A stretch of 64,000 bases of DNA from Bacteroidetes bacterium ADurb.Bin008 (GCA_002071445.1 MWFE01000062.1:1-64000), one strand, 5' to 3'; counted from the first letter of the stretch, positions 52,457 to 63,096 are shown. Notes: generated by a model from the sequence alone, not told the origin. A program made the numbers and translations.

Positions 52457-52492
52457 GAGCCTCCTGCAATTTTTATCAATTGCAGGAGGCTC
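52457..52492. terminator. Bidirectional terminator
   Basis: A perfect 15-base-pair stem (GAGCCTCCTGCAATT / AATTGCAGGAGGCTC) with a six-base loop lies between the convergent LolA-like and DUF3332 genes. T/A-rich flanks on both sides allow it to serve both strands. Confidence 0.8.
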
Positions 52493-52521
52493 TCGGTTTA
52501 TAAAAAAATAATCGGTAAGGA

Positions 52522-53076
52522 CTAACGAGCTAATGCAAGGTTTTGATAATCGTAGTTGTAAAGATTGAAAGTGGAAACCACCTCGTTGTTTTGAACCAGC
52601 TCTACATCGCCCTTATCGCTGAGCAGACGAACGGAATGGCTCAGCTCGTTATTCGAATACACATCCCATGTGTTGTTGTCGAAATTGTACACCATCTCCA
52701 CATTAACCGATGGGTTGGATGTGAAATCCTCAACGATGGTCATCTTGCCTTTTGTGGCAGTCATTTTTATCACCTTGCCATCCAGCATCACGTACTGTTG
52801 CTTAACATCCCCATCATTCATGGCCATGGGATTGCTACCTGTCCAAAACTCAATAGTATTCAATATAAAAGCATCAATTAGCGAAGCTACCCCGTAAACA
52901 GGGATAAAGAACATGAGAATGAATCCCAACTCCTGAACAAACTTACTGCCCAAGCCCTTGTTGAAGTTGTAAACCTTCTGGGTTAAAGCGAATTTCCCAA
53001 AACATCCGGTATTCAGCGTGGTTACCAAGAACAAGAATAAGGTGGCCGTCAGCACCGATACAATTTTTTTCTTCAT
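52522..53076 (-). CDS. DUF3332 family lipoprotein-like protein
   Basis: A 184-residue protein with an N-terminal lipoprotein-type signal (MKKKIVSVLTATLFLFLVTTLNTGC). The family signature is clear: GKFALTQKVYNFNKGLGSKFVQELGF, a hydrophobic segment (ILMFFIPVYGVASLIDAFIL) and NTIEFWTGSNP. The function is not known. It is monocistronic, convergent with the lipid-export set and separated from recQ by an AT-rich gap. Confidence 0.85.
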   Translation of the reverse strand: MKKKIVSVLTATLFLFLVTTLNTGCFGKFALTQKVYNFNKGLGSKFVQELGFILMFFIPVYGVASLIDAFILNTIEFWTGSNPMAMNDGDVKQQYVMLDGKVIKMTATKGKMTIVEDFTSNPSVNVEMVYNFDNNTWDVYSNNELSHSVRLLSDKGDVELVQNNEVVSTFNLYNYDYQNLALAR

Positions 53077-53259
53077 AAAAAATGGTTTAAGTTAATAAAT
53101 GGTTAAAATAATGATTCACAAAATATTCGATGTTTAGAATGCAATGAAAATTTAATCAAAAATGATTTGTTATTTAAAGACTAACAAAAAAATAGATTAA
53201 AATGTTTTAGAAAATTAGTGAGAAGTTAAACAATATAGTAAAATAACATAAAAATCGGA

Positions 53260-55170
53260 TTATTTAATATTCCAACTCAACATACCACTTTCATTTTTAA
53301 TGATTTTGTCATTATCGAGCAGCCACCGGATAACGGCCACGGTTTTTTCAGAGGGATGTTTTTTGACACTATCAATCAATTCTTCCAGGCCAACTTCTTG
53401 TTGGGTTAGCTTTGCCTTCAATTGATCCAAAATCTGGTCGAACTGGTACTTGCTCATGTTCAACTCATTTCGCGAAGTGCATACGTCGCATTTGCCACAT
53501 CGATACGCATCCTGTTCGCCAAAATATTCCAAAAGCGATTGGCTGCGGCATTTGGTTGTCCCCGTAGCATAGGAAAGCATGGCCTCGATTCTGTTCAAGT
53601 ATCTCTCCTTACGATTTTTATAGTTAGATGGACTGATGTATAAATTTTTATCATCAAGCCTCTCCTCTGTAAAGATGATTAAGGGAGTCTTTTTTCGCGG
53701 TATGTAGTTGATTGTTTTTGACCTGCTCAGTTTTATCAAATTTTCAGTAACTGTACTCAGCGGCAATCCAGAAATTTTGGCAATGTAACCCTCATCAATG
53801 CGAACGTAGTCAGAAAAAAGCCCTGAGAAGTTTCGGAGGAGGATTTTGATAAAATGGTCCAGTTCGGCATTGGCAATTTGAAACCTATAAAGCTCCTTTT
53901 TATCCACTGTAACCATAATCCTGCTTGGATTGTCCAGCTCGTCGGTCAGTTCAATATACCCTTCAGTTTCCAAAAATTTCAGCGAGTTGTAAGCCTGCAC
54001 ATAGTTAAGCTTGAAGGCAGAGGCAAAATCCATGATGTTGAAATCGTAAACCTCGCCCTTGCCTGCCCCCAGGGGTACACCGAGAAAAGAACATAATGCC
54101 TGATAGCATCTTTTTATTTCAGTTACCTCGGGAAAGGTTGATGCGATTCGCTTTTCAATCTTTACCCTATCGGAGTCGTTGTAAAGAAGTATTGCGTAAG
54201 CAAGTTTGCCATCGCGACCGCCGCGACCCGCCTCCTGGAAGTAGGCCTCGGGCGAATCGGGCAGGTCCATATGGACAACAAAGCGCACTTCCGGTTTGTC
54301 TATACCCATGCCGAATGCATTGGTGGATACGATGACCCGTATTCGGTCGTTCTGCCATGCATCCTGTTTCATATTTCTTACTTCGGTGGATAGACCTGCA
54401 TGGTAAAAATCGGCTGCAACACCACTTTTTTGAAGCATTACGGCTATTTCTTTTGTTTTCAGCCTATTGCGAACGTAAACAACACCGGTTCCGGGAATAT
54501 TTTGAACAATCTTTAGCAAATGTTTATTCTTATCCTCCACGTTCCTGACGAGGTAAACCAGATTTTTACGTTCGAAGCTCATCTTAATCACCCGCTTTTC
54601 CTTAAAACCTAATTTTTCCTGAATGTCATCCACAACTTGTGGCGTGGCGGTTGCAGTAACCGCCAAAAAAGGGGTGTCGGGGAGCAGTTCCCTCAGCTCA
54701 GCTATTTTAAGATACGAAGGCCGAAAATCATAACCCCACTGCGAAATACAATGCGCTTCATCAATGGCAATGAGGTTAACTTTGAATTTTTGCAAACGGG
54801 CTTTGAACAATTCTGTATCTAATCTTTCCGGCGAAAGGTAGAGGAACTTATAATCCCCATAGGCGCAGTTATCCAGGGTTATATCCTGCTCGTGACGCGT
54901 CATGCCCGAGTGTATGGCGGCAGCCCTAATATCCTTCTTTTTCAGGTTTTCAACCTGATCTTTCATCAGTGCAATCAGTGGCGTAATCACAAGGCAAATG
55001 CCCTCTCTGGCCAAAGCAGGAACCTGAAAGGTTATTGACTTGCCTCCTCCTGTGGGCATCAGGGCAAGGGTGTCGCGACCACTATACACCGATTGTATAA
55101 CCTCTTCCTGAATCGATCTGAACGAGGAGTATCCCCAGTATTGCAACAGTATTTTTTTAAAGATCTCCAC
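53260..55170 (-). CDS. recQ: ATP-dependent DNA helicase RecQ
   Basis: RecQ unwinds DNA 3'-5' in recombination and repair. The 636-residue protein has helicase motif I (PTGGGKS, 39-45), motif II DEAHCISQWGYDFRPSY, motif IV-VI segments (GVVYVRNR, VSTNAFGMGIDKPEVRFVVH, QEAGRGGRDG), and the zinc-binding CRSQSLLEYFGE..YRCGKCDVC. A full-length HRDC domain is not obvious; the C-terminal about 90 residues look like a winged helix of the short RecQ type. It starts with GTG (an in-frame TGA lies seven codons upstream and there is no ATG). It is divergent from guaB. Confidence 0.92.
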   Translation of the reverse strand: MEIFKKILLQYWGYSSFRSIQEEVIQSVYSGRDTLALMPTGGGKSITFQVPALAREGICLVITPLIALMKDQVENLKKKDIRAAAIHSGMTRHEQDITLDNCAYGDYKFLYLSPERLDTELFKARLQKFKVNLIAIDEAHCISQWGYDFRPSYLKIAELRELLPDTPFLAVTATATPQVVDDIQEKLGFKEKRVIKMSFERKNLVYLVRNVEDKNKHLLKIVQNIPGTGVVYVRNRLKTKEIAVMLQKSGVAADFYHAGLSTEVRNMKQDAWQNDRIRVIVSTNAFGMGIDKPEVRFVVHMDLPDSPEAYFQEAGRGGRDGKLAYAILLYNDSDRVKIEKRIASTFPEVTEIKRCYQALCSFLGVPLGAGKGEVYDFNIMDFASAFKLNYVQAYNSLKFLETEGYIELTDELDNPSRIMVTVDKKELYRFQIANAELDHFIKILLRNFSGLFSDYVRIDEGYIAKISGLPLSTVTENLIKLSRSKTINYIPRKKTPLIIFTEERLDDKNLYISPSNYKNRKERYLNRIEAMLSYATGTTKCRSQSLLEYFGEQDAYRCGKCDVCTSRNELNMSKYQFDQILDQLKAKLTQQEVGLEELIDSVKKHPSEKTVAVIRWLLDNDKIIKNESGMLSWNIK

Positions 55171-55297
55171 CGAAAGGTTATTGATTATTCACAAAAATAA
55201 ACCGATTTAACGTGGGGCACAAGTCTTTTATCGAAAACCACTAATCTTGTTGTAAGATTTTTTGTAACTTGGCAGCCAAAAATTTACCTTTATCCCT

Positions 55298-56776
55298 ATG
55301 TCGTTTTTAAAAGAAAAAGTTATATACGAAGGACTTACCTTTGACGATGTGCTATTGGTTCCGGCATACTCCGAAGTCCTTCCGCGCGATGTGGATATCT
55401 CAACCCGATTCTCCCGCAACATTCAAATAAAGTCTCCCATCATTTCGGCAGCCATGGATACCGTCACCGAATCGGCCATGGCCATTGCCATGGCAAGGGA
55501 AGGCGGGATAGGTGTTATCCACAAAAACATGCCTATACAAATGCAGGCTAAACAGGTGAAGGCCGTGAAACGTGCCGAAAGCGGCATGATATACGACCCC
55601 ATAACCATCCGTCCCAACGCTACGGTTGGCAATGCCTTAAGCCTGATGAAGGAGTACAAAATCGGCGGGATACCCGTAGTTAACGAAGATATGATTTTAT
55701 TAGGCATTGTTACCAATCGCGATTTGCGATTCCAGCAGAACATGTCGAGACGGATTAAGGAGGTGATGACCAGCGAGAATCTTATTACTACCAGCCGATC
55801 AATAACCCTCGAAGAGGCCTCAGCCATACTGCAAGAGCATAAAATTGAGAAGTTGCCTGTTGTGGACGAGAATGGGAAATTGGCCGGATTACTTACGTTT
55901 AAAGATATCACAAAGGTCAAGGATAATCCATTGTCAAGCAAGGATTCTAAGGGCCGACTGAGGGTAGCTGCAGGAGTTGGTGTTGCCAAGGATACCATGG
56001 AACGTATTCAGGCACTGATAGATGCCAAGGTGGATGCCATCGTTATAGATACTGCCCATGGGCACACCAAGGGTGTGATAGATATGCTGAAACAGGTTAA
56101 GAAAAAGCATCCCGATTTGGAGGTTGTGGTGGGCAATATTGCAACGGCAAAAGCGGCTGTTGAACTGGTTAAGGCAGGTGCCGATGCGGTTAAAGTGGGC
56201 ATTGGCCCCGGTTCAATTTGTACTACCCGAGTGATTTCTGGAGTGGGAGTTCCCCAGCTCACAGCCATATATGATGTGGCCAAAGCGGTTAAGGGAAGCG
56301 GCGTGACAGTGATAGCCGACGGGGGAATCAGATATTCCGGCGATATAGTGAAAGCCATCGCAGCCGGTGCTGACACGGTGATGATGGGCTCGCTCCTTGC
56401 CGGGGTGGAAGAATCACCGGGGGAGACAATAATTTACAATGGCCGGAAGTTTAAATCGTATCGCGGCATGGGATCGGTGGAAGCCATGCAGCAGGGCTCT
56501 AAAGATCGCTATTTTCAGGACGTTGAAGACGATATACAAAAATTAGTGCCCGAGGGCATTGTGGCCCGTGTGCCTTTCAAAGGGACATTGGCAGAAGTTG
56601 TTTACCAAATGCTGGGAGGCCTGCGATCGGGCATGGGATACTGCGGGACAGCCAATATCAGCCAGTTGAAAGAGGCTGCTTTCGTAAGGATTACCAATGC
56701 CGGCGTTACCGAAAGCCATCCACACGACGTGGCAATAACCCGTGAGGCACCAAACTACAGCAGGACTTCTATATAA
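55298..56776 (+). CDS. guaB: Inosine-5'-monophosphate dehydrogenase
   Basis: GuaB oxidises IMP to XMP with NAD+, the first committed step to GMP. The 492-residue protein has the (beta/alpha)8 barrel with the catalytic loop [13 protein letters not shown] (Cys308), flanking CBS domains (about 95-210), the phosphate-binding [10 protein letters not shown] and the flap region [11 protein letters not shown]. Length and motifs are standard. It is followed 55 bases later by the envelope-chaperone operon and may or may not be read through into it. Confidence 0.97.
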   Translation: MSFLKEKVIYEGLTFDDVLLVPAYSEVLPRDVDISTRFSRNIQIKSPIISAAMDTVTESAMAIAMAREGGIGVIHKNMPIQMQAKQVKAVKRAESGMIYDPITIRPNATVGNALSLMKEYKIGGIPVVNEDMILLGIVTNRDLRFQQNMSRRIKEVMTSENLITTSRSITLEEASAILQEHKIEKLPVVDENGKLAGLLTFKDITKVKDNPLSSKDSKGRLRVAAGVGVAKDTMERIQALIDAKVDAIVIDTAHGHTKGVIDMLKQVKKKHPDLEVVVGNIATAKAAVELVKAGADAVKVGIGPGSICTTRVISGVGVPQLTAIYDVAKAVKGSGVTVIADGGIRYSGDIVKAIAAGADTVMMGSLLAGVEESPGETIIYNGRKFKSYRGMGSVEAMQQGSKDRYFQDVEDDIQKLVPEGIVARVPFKGTLAEVVYQMLGGLRSGMGYCGTANISQLKEAAFVRITNAGVTESHPHDVAITREAPNYSRTSI

Positions 56777-56831
56777 TGGCCTGAAGGTTAGCCTGTAAGT
56801 AAGAATCTTTTGGTACAAAAAAATAGTTATC

Positions 56832-58805
56832 ATGAAAATTAAAATTTTTATTGCCCCCATCTTTCTTGCCTTTTCTCTATACACGGCTTTTGGGCAAGAC
56901 AACAACGAAAAAACATTGCTTACCGTTGGTAATGAAAAAGTAAGCGTAGATGAGTTTAAGCGAATCTACCTGAAAAACAATCAGATGGTAGGCGATATGG
57001 ATAAAAAATCGTTGGATGAATACCTTAACCTATTCGTCATCTACAAGCTGAAAGTGGCTGAGGCAAAGTCGATGGAACTGGACAAAAAGGAAAGTTTTAA
57101 AAAGGAACTCGATGGTTACAAAAAGCAGCTGGTACAACCCTTTTTAACTGACAAGGAAACCGAAGATCGGTTGTACAAAGAGGCATACGAAAGAATGCAG
57201 TACGAAGTGGATGCCAGCCATATTCTGCTTGCCCTGCCCGAGAAGGCTACGCCTGAGGATACGCTTGCCATATACGATAAGATAATGAAAATCAGGCAGA
57301 GAATTATAGATGGCGAGCCGTTTGAGGTGGTGGCCAAGGCTACCTCCGATGATCCTTCGGTTAAACGCAATGGCGGAAGGCTTGGGTATTTCACGGCGTT
57401 TCAGATGGTGTATCCATTTGAGAAAGCAGCATATAATACTCCCGTAGGAAGCATTTCCATGCCTGTCCGTTCGCGATTCGGTTACCATCTGATTAAGGTG
57501 AACGATAAGCGCCTTTCGGTGGGTCAAATTAAGGTGGCCCACATCATGATTGCGTTTCCGCAAAATGCAACAGAAGCGCAGCAAATGCAGGCCAAAGCCA
57601 AAATCGATTCCATTTATAAACTTGTGCTTAACAATGAGGATTTTGCCAGTCTGGCCCGAAGCTATAGTCAGGATCCGGGGAGTGCCCGCAATGGTGGTGA
57701 ATTGCCCTATTTCGGCCCCGGTAGGATGGTTCCCGAATTCGATAGGGCTGCTTTTGCCCTGCAAGCCGATGGACAGGTGTCGGAACCCGTAAGAACACAG
57801 TTCGGTTGGCACATTATCAAAAGGTTGGATAAGAAATTGGTAGGAACATACGATGAAATGCTTCCTGAGATAAAGACAAAGCTCAGCCGTGATGAGCGCG
57901 GAAGGTTAAGCCATAATGTTTTTATCAAATCCATGAAAGAGAAGTATGGCTTCTCCGTTGATTCGTCCATGCTGAAAAGCATGGAGGGGATGTTAGACGA
58001 TTCATATTTCTCGGGTACTTGGCAGATTCCATTGGCGAAAAAATTAGACCAGCCGCTGTTCCATTTTGCAGGGAAGTCGTATGCATTGCGATTGCTGGCC
58101 GAAAGGATTAAAGAGACTCAGAGGGGTCAGAACAGAATACCATTCGGAGTGCTGGTTGAAAGGAATTTTAACGACTTGGTGGAGAGTACAATTAATTCCT
58201 TCGAAGAGGAAAGGCTGGTCAGAGAAAACCCCGATTTTTATTACCTGCTGAAGGAGTATTACGATGGGATTCTCCTTTTCGAAATTATGGATATGTGCGT
58301 GTGGTCAAAGGCCTCCAACGATGCCGATGGACTGGCTGAATTCTATCGGAATAATATTGATAACTACAAGTGGGAGAAACGGGTACATGCCGTACAGTAC
58401 GTCTTCCCCAGCGAGCCATTGGCAAAAAAAGCGTATAAACTCGTCACTTCGAAGAAAGGTGCATTGCTAACGCCTGATGAGATAAAAAAACGTGTGTCAT
58501 CCAATCCAAAAGACACTATAGTCATAAGCGATTATGCTTCGCTTCCCGAAGACCCCGTATTCAAAGGCTATAAGGAATGGCCCAAGGGTTTTTCTCCAAT
58601 AACACCCGTTGATAAAGGGTACTCATTTGTTCGCTTTGTCAAGGAAGAGGTAGGTGAGCCCATTCCCATGGAAGATATAAGAGGCAGGCTGATTGCAGAC
58701 TATCAGGAGTTTTTAGAAAAACAATGGGTCGAATCGCTCAGGGAGAAGTACGAAGTGATCGTAAACAGGGAATTGCTTGAAGAGGTTGCCTCTAACTTAA
58801 ATTAA
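56832..58805 (+). CDS. Periplasmic peptidyl-prolyl isomerase with two parvulin domains
   Basis: A 657-residue exported protein with a signal peptide (MKIKIFIAPIFLAFSLYTAFGQ) and a SurA-like N-terminal helical region (30-120). Two parvulin (PPIC) domains follow: YEVDASHILLALPEKA ... GGRLGYFTAFQMVYPFE ... RFGYHLIKV (about 118-220), and KVAHIMIAFPQNA ... NGGELPYFGPGRMVPEF ... QFGWHIIKR (about 235-340). A long C-terminal part (340-657) has no recognised domain. It probably chaperones outer-membrane proteins. It is first gene of a four-gene unit ending in OstA. Confidence 0.9.
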   Translation: MKIKIFIAPIFLAFSLYTAFGQDNNEKTLLTVGNEKVSVDEFKRIYLKNNQMVGDMDKKSLDEYLNLFVIYKLKVAEAKSMELDKKESFKKELDGYKKQLVQPFLTDKETEDRLYKEAYERMQYEVDASHILLALPEKATPEDTLAIYDKIMKIRQRIIDGEPFEVVAKATSDDPSVKRNGGRLGYFTAFQMVYPFEKAAYNTPVGSISMPVRSRFGYHLIKVNDKRLSVGQIKVAHIMIAFPQNATEAQQMQAKAKIDSIYKLVLNNEDFASLARSYSQDPGSARNGGELPYFGPGRMVPEFDRAAFALQADGQVSEPVRTQFGWHIIKRLDKKLVGTYDEMLPEIKTKLSRDERGRLSHNVFIKSMKEKYGFSVDSSMLKSMEGMLDDSYFSGTWQIPLAKKLDQPLFHFAGKSYALRLLAERIKETQRGQNRIPFGVLVERNFNDLVESTINSFEEERLVRENPDFYYLLKEYYDGILLFEIMDMCVWSKASNDADGLAEFYRNNIDNYKWEKRVHAVQYVFPSEPLAKKAYKLVTSKKGALLTPDEIKKRVSSNPKDTIVISDYASLPEDPVFKGYKEWPKGFSPITPVDKGYSFVRFVKEEVGEPIPMEDIRGRLIADYQEFLEKQWVESLREKYEVIVNRELLEEVASNLN

Positions 58806-58872
58806 CATAAAGAACAGCAATAGAGACACAGCGATTTCGTTTTAGCCATTGGAGTAAATTGGAGAATAAAGT

Positions 58873-59748
58873 ATGCATAAAATGCAAATAGTAAAAAGTG
58901 TTGGGATATTGCTGTTGTTCGTGCTGGTTATTCAAGCAGGTTGTAACTACAATGAGCCAAAAAATCAAATAGCCGTAGCGCGGGTTCACAACAAGTATCT
59001 CTACTTAAACGACATAAAAGATATTTTCCCTCAGGGGGTTAGCCAGGCCGATAGCCTGCAGATTCTCACCACCTACGTCGATCGTTGGGTTAGGAAACAG
59101 CTTATGCTATACAGGGCGCAGAAAAACCTGACGGATGAGCAAAAAAATGTTAACCAGCAGATAGAGGATTACCGTTCGTCCCTACTGATTTTTAAATATG
59201 AACAGGAGTATATCAAGCAGAAGCTTGATACGGTTATCCCACAGTCGGAATTGGAACTTTTTTACAAGGAAAACATTGGAAACTTCGTTCTGAATGAGAG
59301 CATTGTGAAGGCTCTATTTATTAAGATTAACCTTGATGATCCGTACTACGACAGAATTAAGGCTTTGTACAGGTCGAACACCGAGGATGACATAAAGGTT
59401 TTGGACAACATAGCGTATCAGGCGGCCGTTAAATACGATTATTTTAACGACAGATGGATTCCTTTTTCTCTTATCATGAAGGAATTGCCCGAACCCATAA
59501 TCAATCCCGAAAACTTCCTGCGCAACAATCGGTATATCGAGGTGAACGATGGTACTTATGCTTACCTTATCCACATCAGAGAGGTAATTCATAGGGGCGA
59601 AATATCGCCCATGTCGTATGAATATGAGAATATTCGAAATATCCTTCTCAACAAACGCAGGCAGAGATTGATCCTCGATCTGGAATCGAAGATTTATAAC
59701 GATGCCAGAAATTACAACCATTTTAGTACATACATAGAAAAACAGTAA
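58873..59748 (+). CDS. SurA-like lipoprotein without a visible parvulin domain
   Basis: A 291-residue lipoprotein (signal ending VIQAGC; a second ATG lies three codons in). The sequence resembles the chaperone part of SurA-type proteins (VDRWVRKQLMLYRAQKNLTDEQ, EQEYIKQKLDTVIPQSELELFYKEN), but I do not see the G-G-L/F-H-motif set of an active parvulin. Being placed between two PPIase genes suggests that it works as a non-catalytic holdase or scaffold. It ends nine bases before the next gene. Confidence 0.75.
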   Translation: MHKMQIVKSVGILLLFVLVIQAGCNYNEPKNQIAVARVHNKYLYLNDIKDIFPQGVSQADSLQILTTYVDRWVRKQLMLYRAQKNLTDEQKNVNQQIEDYRSSLLIFKYEQEYIKQKLDTVIPQSELELFYKENIGNFVLNESIVKALFIKINLDDPYYDRIKALYRSNTEDDIKVLDNIAYQAAVKYDYFNDRWIPFSLIMKELPEPIINPENFLRNNRYIEVNDGTYAYLIHIREVIHRGEISPMSYEYENIRNILLNKRRQRLILDLESKIYNDARNYNHFSTYIEKQ

Positions 59749-59757
59749 ATAACAGTA

Positions 59758-61113
59758 ATGAAATTAGCAAATCAAATCCTCAGGAACAGCCTACTACTTG
59801 TAACATTTGTTTTTTGGCATCATTTCTCTTCTGCCCAGTACGTCATCGATCAGATTTTAGCCATTGTGGGAAATGAGAAAATCCTCCTTTCGGATATAGA
59901 GCAGGAAGAGTTGAGGATGAAGATGCAGGGTTTTATCCCTGAGGGCGAGGTGAAGTGCCATATTTTTGAGGAATTGCTGACTCAAAAGCTTTTGCTGAAC
60001 CAGGCGCAAATCGACAGCATTTCTGTTACCGATGTTCAGGTGGAGGGAGAGATGGAACGTAGGCTTAAGTTTTTCATCAGCCAGGTGGGATCGGAGTCGG
60101 CACTGGAAAAGTATTTCAATAAATCAATCTTTCAAATCAGGGAAGATCTCAGGCTTGCCATAAGGGAATCGTTGCTAACGCAACAGATGCACGAAAAAGT
60201 GGTAAGTAATATAGCGGTTACACCCTCCGATGTTAAAAAGTTCTATAAAACCATTCCCAGGGACAGCCTTCCAACGATACCCGAACAGTATGAATATAGG
60301 CAGATAGTTATTTACCCTCCTGCCTCTGATGAGGCCAAATTGCTGGTAAGGGAAAAAATGCTCGAACTTAGGGAACGTGTTCTCAAAGGGGAACGATTTG
60401 CCACGTTGGCCGTGGCCTATTCAGAGGACAGGGCTTCGGCTTCGCGCGGTGGCGAATTGGGATTTCAAACAAGAGACCAGTTTGTAAAAAGCTTTGCCGA
60501 TGTGGCTTTCAATCTAAAGGATGGTCAGGTGAGCCAAATTGTTGAAACCGAGTATGGGTTTCATATTATTCAGATGATAGAGAAGCGGGGCGATATGGTT
60601 AACGTCAGGCATATTCTGATGAAACCCACATATACTGTCGATATGCTTGCGAAAGCCAGCAACCGATTGGATAGCATTGCCAACCTGATTAAGGCCGATT
60701 CCATTAGCTTTGCAAAGGCAAGTATGTATTTCTCCGAGGATAAAAAAACCAGACTTGGCGGAGGATTGGTGATTAACCCCCAAAAAGGAACTACGCTATT
60801 CGAAAAAGAGCAGCTTAATCCTGCCGACTATTATGCAATTCGCAACCTGTCTGTGGGCGAAATCAGCGACCCATTCGAATCGAGGGATGACCATGCCAAT
60901 GTGATTTACAAAATGATTACCCTGACCAGAGTAATACCACAGCACGTGGCAAACCTGGACGATGATTACGCTATCATCCAGCAAATGGCCAAAGGCTATG
61001 AACAGCAGCAGGTTTTTTTGAAGTGGATTGCTGATAAAATAAAGAAAACGTACATTACCATAGATCCTTCGTTCAGTAATTGCGATTTTGAAAACAAAGG
61101 ATGGGTTAAATAG
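59758..61113 (+). CDS. SurA-like peptidyl-prolyl isomerase
   Basis: A 451-residue periplasmic chaperone with a signal peptide (ending HHFSSAQ) and a SurA N-terminal domain (YVIDQILAIVGNEKILLSDIE, the classic opening). Two parvulin domains follow: EYRQIVIYPPAS ... SRGGELGFQTRDQFVKSF ... EYGFHIIQM (about 178-280), and VRHILMKPTY ... RLGGGLVINPQKGTTLFE (about 285-390). It is the best SurA candidate of the three tandem genes. The predicted role is folding of outer-membrane barrels; OstA follows directly in the operon. Confidence 0.92.
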   Translation: MKLANQILRNSLLLVTFVFWHHFSSAQYVIDQILAIVGNEKILLSDIEQEELRMKMQGFIPEGEVKCHIFEELLTQKLLLNQAQIDSISVTDVQVEGEMERRLKFFISQVGSESALEKYFNKSIFQIREDLRLAIRESLLTQQMHEKVVSNIAVTPSDVKKFYKTIPRDSLPTIPEQYEYRQIVIYPPASDEAKLLVREKMLELRERVLKGERFATLAVAYSEDRASASRGGELGFQTRDQFVKSFADVAFNLKDGQVSQIVETEYGFHIIQMIEKRGDMVNVRHILMKPTYTVDMLAKASNRLDSIANLIKADSISFAKASMYFSEDKKTRLGGGLVINPQKGTTLFEKEQLNPADYYAIRNLSVGEISDPFESRDDHANVIYKMITLTRVIPQHVANLDDDYAIIQQMAKGYEQQQVFLKWIADKIKKTYITIDPSFSNCDFENKGWVK

Positions 61114-61197
61114 ATTTTTTTAACCCGAATGCTCTTTACAGGCTCGTCATATCCATTGGCTAATCAATACAGCATGTCTGTTTTTTGGGCTAATCTT

Positions 61198-62829
61198 ATG
61201 AGTAAAAAGATTCCCATAGTTTTGCACCTAACCATTTTGTTGATGCTTCTCTTTTTCGGCCTTCCGGCCGCTAAGGCACAGCAGCGGCGGCAGGTTATCA
61301 TCGATCATGCAGGAGAGATGCGCAATTTAAAGAAGGATGGGAGGGAGGTTCGAAGGCTCATCGGCGATGTGATTATGCGACATGAGGATATCACCATGAA
61401 GTGCGACAGCGCTTACGAATACGTTGGCGAAAACCGATTTGATGCCTATGGCAGGGTGGTGATTGTTCAGGAGGATAGCAGGCTCTATGGCGACTCGTTG
61501 CACTACGATGGCAACAAAAAGGTGGGTAGGGTCAGGGGTAAACTGGTCAGGCTTGTTGACAAGGATGCGGAGCTGATAACCAACTATCTGGATTTCAATA
61601 CCCGTGAAAATTCAGCCACGTTTTACAATGGCGGGATAATGACTTCGGACGATTCAAAATTCTCATGCCGCAGGGGCATCTATTTTTCCCGTCGCAAACA
61701 GGCTATCTTCAGTGGGAGTGTGGCATATGAAACCCCTGAAATGCTGCTCAATACCGATTCGCTCATCTATTACACCGATCAGGAGTTGGCTCAATTTTTC
61801 GGGCCAACGCGCATATACAATGACGACAATTTTATCTATTGCGAAAAAGGCTGGCACAATAGGGAAACCGAGGAATCGGAGTTTACCCACGATGCTTATG
61901 TTGATAACGGAAAGCAACAGGTGTACGGGCATCGGATAGTATCGTCGCAACAAACGGGCTTTGCCCAAATCACGGGGAGAGGTTGCGTTGTTGACTCGAC
62001 AAGGAACCTCAGGATTTTTGGCGATACCATAAACTATTACAGAAATGAAAAATATGCCGAGGTTAGGTGTAACCCTTTTATCTTCTCAGTATCCGACGAT
62101 GGTGATTCGTTGTACCTGAAGGCTGATCTGTTCACTGCCATTACTGTTGACGACACGCTAAGTGCGGATAGTTCGCATAATATATTTTATGCATACAGGA
62201 ATGTTGCCTTTTTTCGTAATGATTTTCAGGGAGTTTGCGATTCCATGGTTTTCCACGGCGGCGATTCCATTCTACATATGTACAACAAACCGGTTCTTTG
62301 GAACGACGACAATCAGCTGAGTGCAAGCTATATAAGTTTTGCCATAAGAAATCAGCTGATTGACCGGATGTATATGACAGGCTCTTCGTTTGTATGCTCC
62401 CAAGAGGATACTGCCCAGTTTAATCAGATAAAAGGGAAGGATATGCTGGGGTATTTTAATAAGGGCAGGTTATATAAACTGGATGTTGAAGGGAATGCAG
62501 AAACGGTTTACTTTGCCAGGGATAAGGGTGTGCTTTCGGCGGTAAATAGGGCTGAAGGGAGCAGGCTTACCATAAATCTGAAGAAGAATAAGGTAACCAG
62601 CATTATGTTCAAGGAAAAACCGCAGGCAACGCTTTTTCCCATTGATAAAGCCGAAATCGAGGACATATTCATCAAAGGATTTATTTGGCAAAATGAAAAA
62701 CGACCTGCCATTATCGATGTCGTACCCAAAGGGATTGACATTGATTTCTTTTCAGATTATTATTCTAAGGCTAATGCTTTCCGCAATCGGAAAACAAAAC
62801 CGGCTGAATCGTTAAATGAGCAATTCTAA
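61198..62829 (+). CDS. OstA-like envelope protein
   Basis: A protein of about 543 residues with a signal peptide (MSKKIPIVLHLTILLMLLFFGLPAAKAQ) and a repetitive beta region typical of OstA/LptA-like proteins (GDVIMRHEDITMKCDSAYEYVGENRFDAYG, then similar VYGDSLHYDGN-type units). LptA-like proteins bridge lipopolysaccharide across the periplasm; the longer Bacteroidetes OstA-like version probably has a related role. The frame is open to 61129, with further ATGs at 61174 and 61198; 61198 gives the clean signal peptide. It is last in the chaperone operon. Confidence 0.85.
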   Translation: MSKKIPIVLHLTILLMLLFFGLPAAKAQQRRQVIIDHAGEMRNLKKDGREVRRLIGDVIMRHEDITMKCDSAYEYVGENRFDAYGRVVIVQEDSRLYGDSLHYDGNKKVGRVRGKLVRLVDKDAELITNYLDFNTRENSATFYNGGIMTSDDSKFSCRRGIYFSRRKQAIFSGSVAYETPEMLLNTDSLIYYTDQELAQFFGPTRIYNDDNFIYCEKGWHNRETEESEFTHDAYVDNGKQQVYGHRIVSSQQTGFAQITGRGCVVDSTRNLRIFGDTINYYRNEKYAEVRCNPFIFSVSDDGDSLYLKADLFTAITVDDTLSADSSHNIFYAYRNVAFFRNDFQGVCDSMVFHGGDSILHMYNKPVLWNDDNQLSASYISFAIRNQLIDRMYMTGSSFVCSQEDTAQFNQIKGKDMLGYFNKGRLYKLDVEGNAETVYFARDKGVLSAVNRAEGSRLTINLKKNKVTSIMFKEKPQATLFPIDKAEIEDIFIKGFIWQNEKRPAIIDVVPKGIDIDFFSDYYSKANAFRNRKTKPAESLNEQF

Positions 62830-62874
62830 GGGCAGTGAACTATTGCTGTGGTAGTTTGATGCAATTATCGAATC

Positions 62875-63096
62875 CTAATATTCATCCTCGTTGAAGAAAA
62901 AATCTTCCTTCGTAGGATAATCGGGCCAGATATCCTCAATGCTATCGTATATGTCACCTTCATCCTCAAGTTCTTGCAGATTTTCAATCACTTCAAGGGG
63001 AGCTCCCGAACGTATAGCATAGTCGATAAGTTCTTCTTTGGTGGCCGGCCAAGGGGCATCCTCCAGTTTCGATGCCAATTCAAGTGTCCAATACAT
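62875..63096 (-). CDS. DUF2795 family small protein
   Basis: A 73-residue acidic protein (LASKLEDAPWPATKEELIDYAIRSGAP, then LQELEDEGDIYDSIEDIWPDYP). This matches the short DUF2795-type proteins widespread in Bacteroidetes; the function is unknown. It has its own -7 element in the 80-base gap after the cobalamin adenosyltransferase and is convergent with the OstA gene. Confidence 0.85.
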   Translation of the reverse strand: MYWTLELASKLEDAPWPATKEELIDYAIRSGAPLEVIENLQELEDEGDIYDSIEDIWPDYPTKEDFFFNEDEY

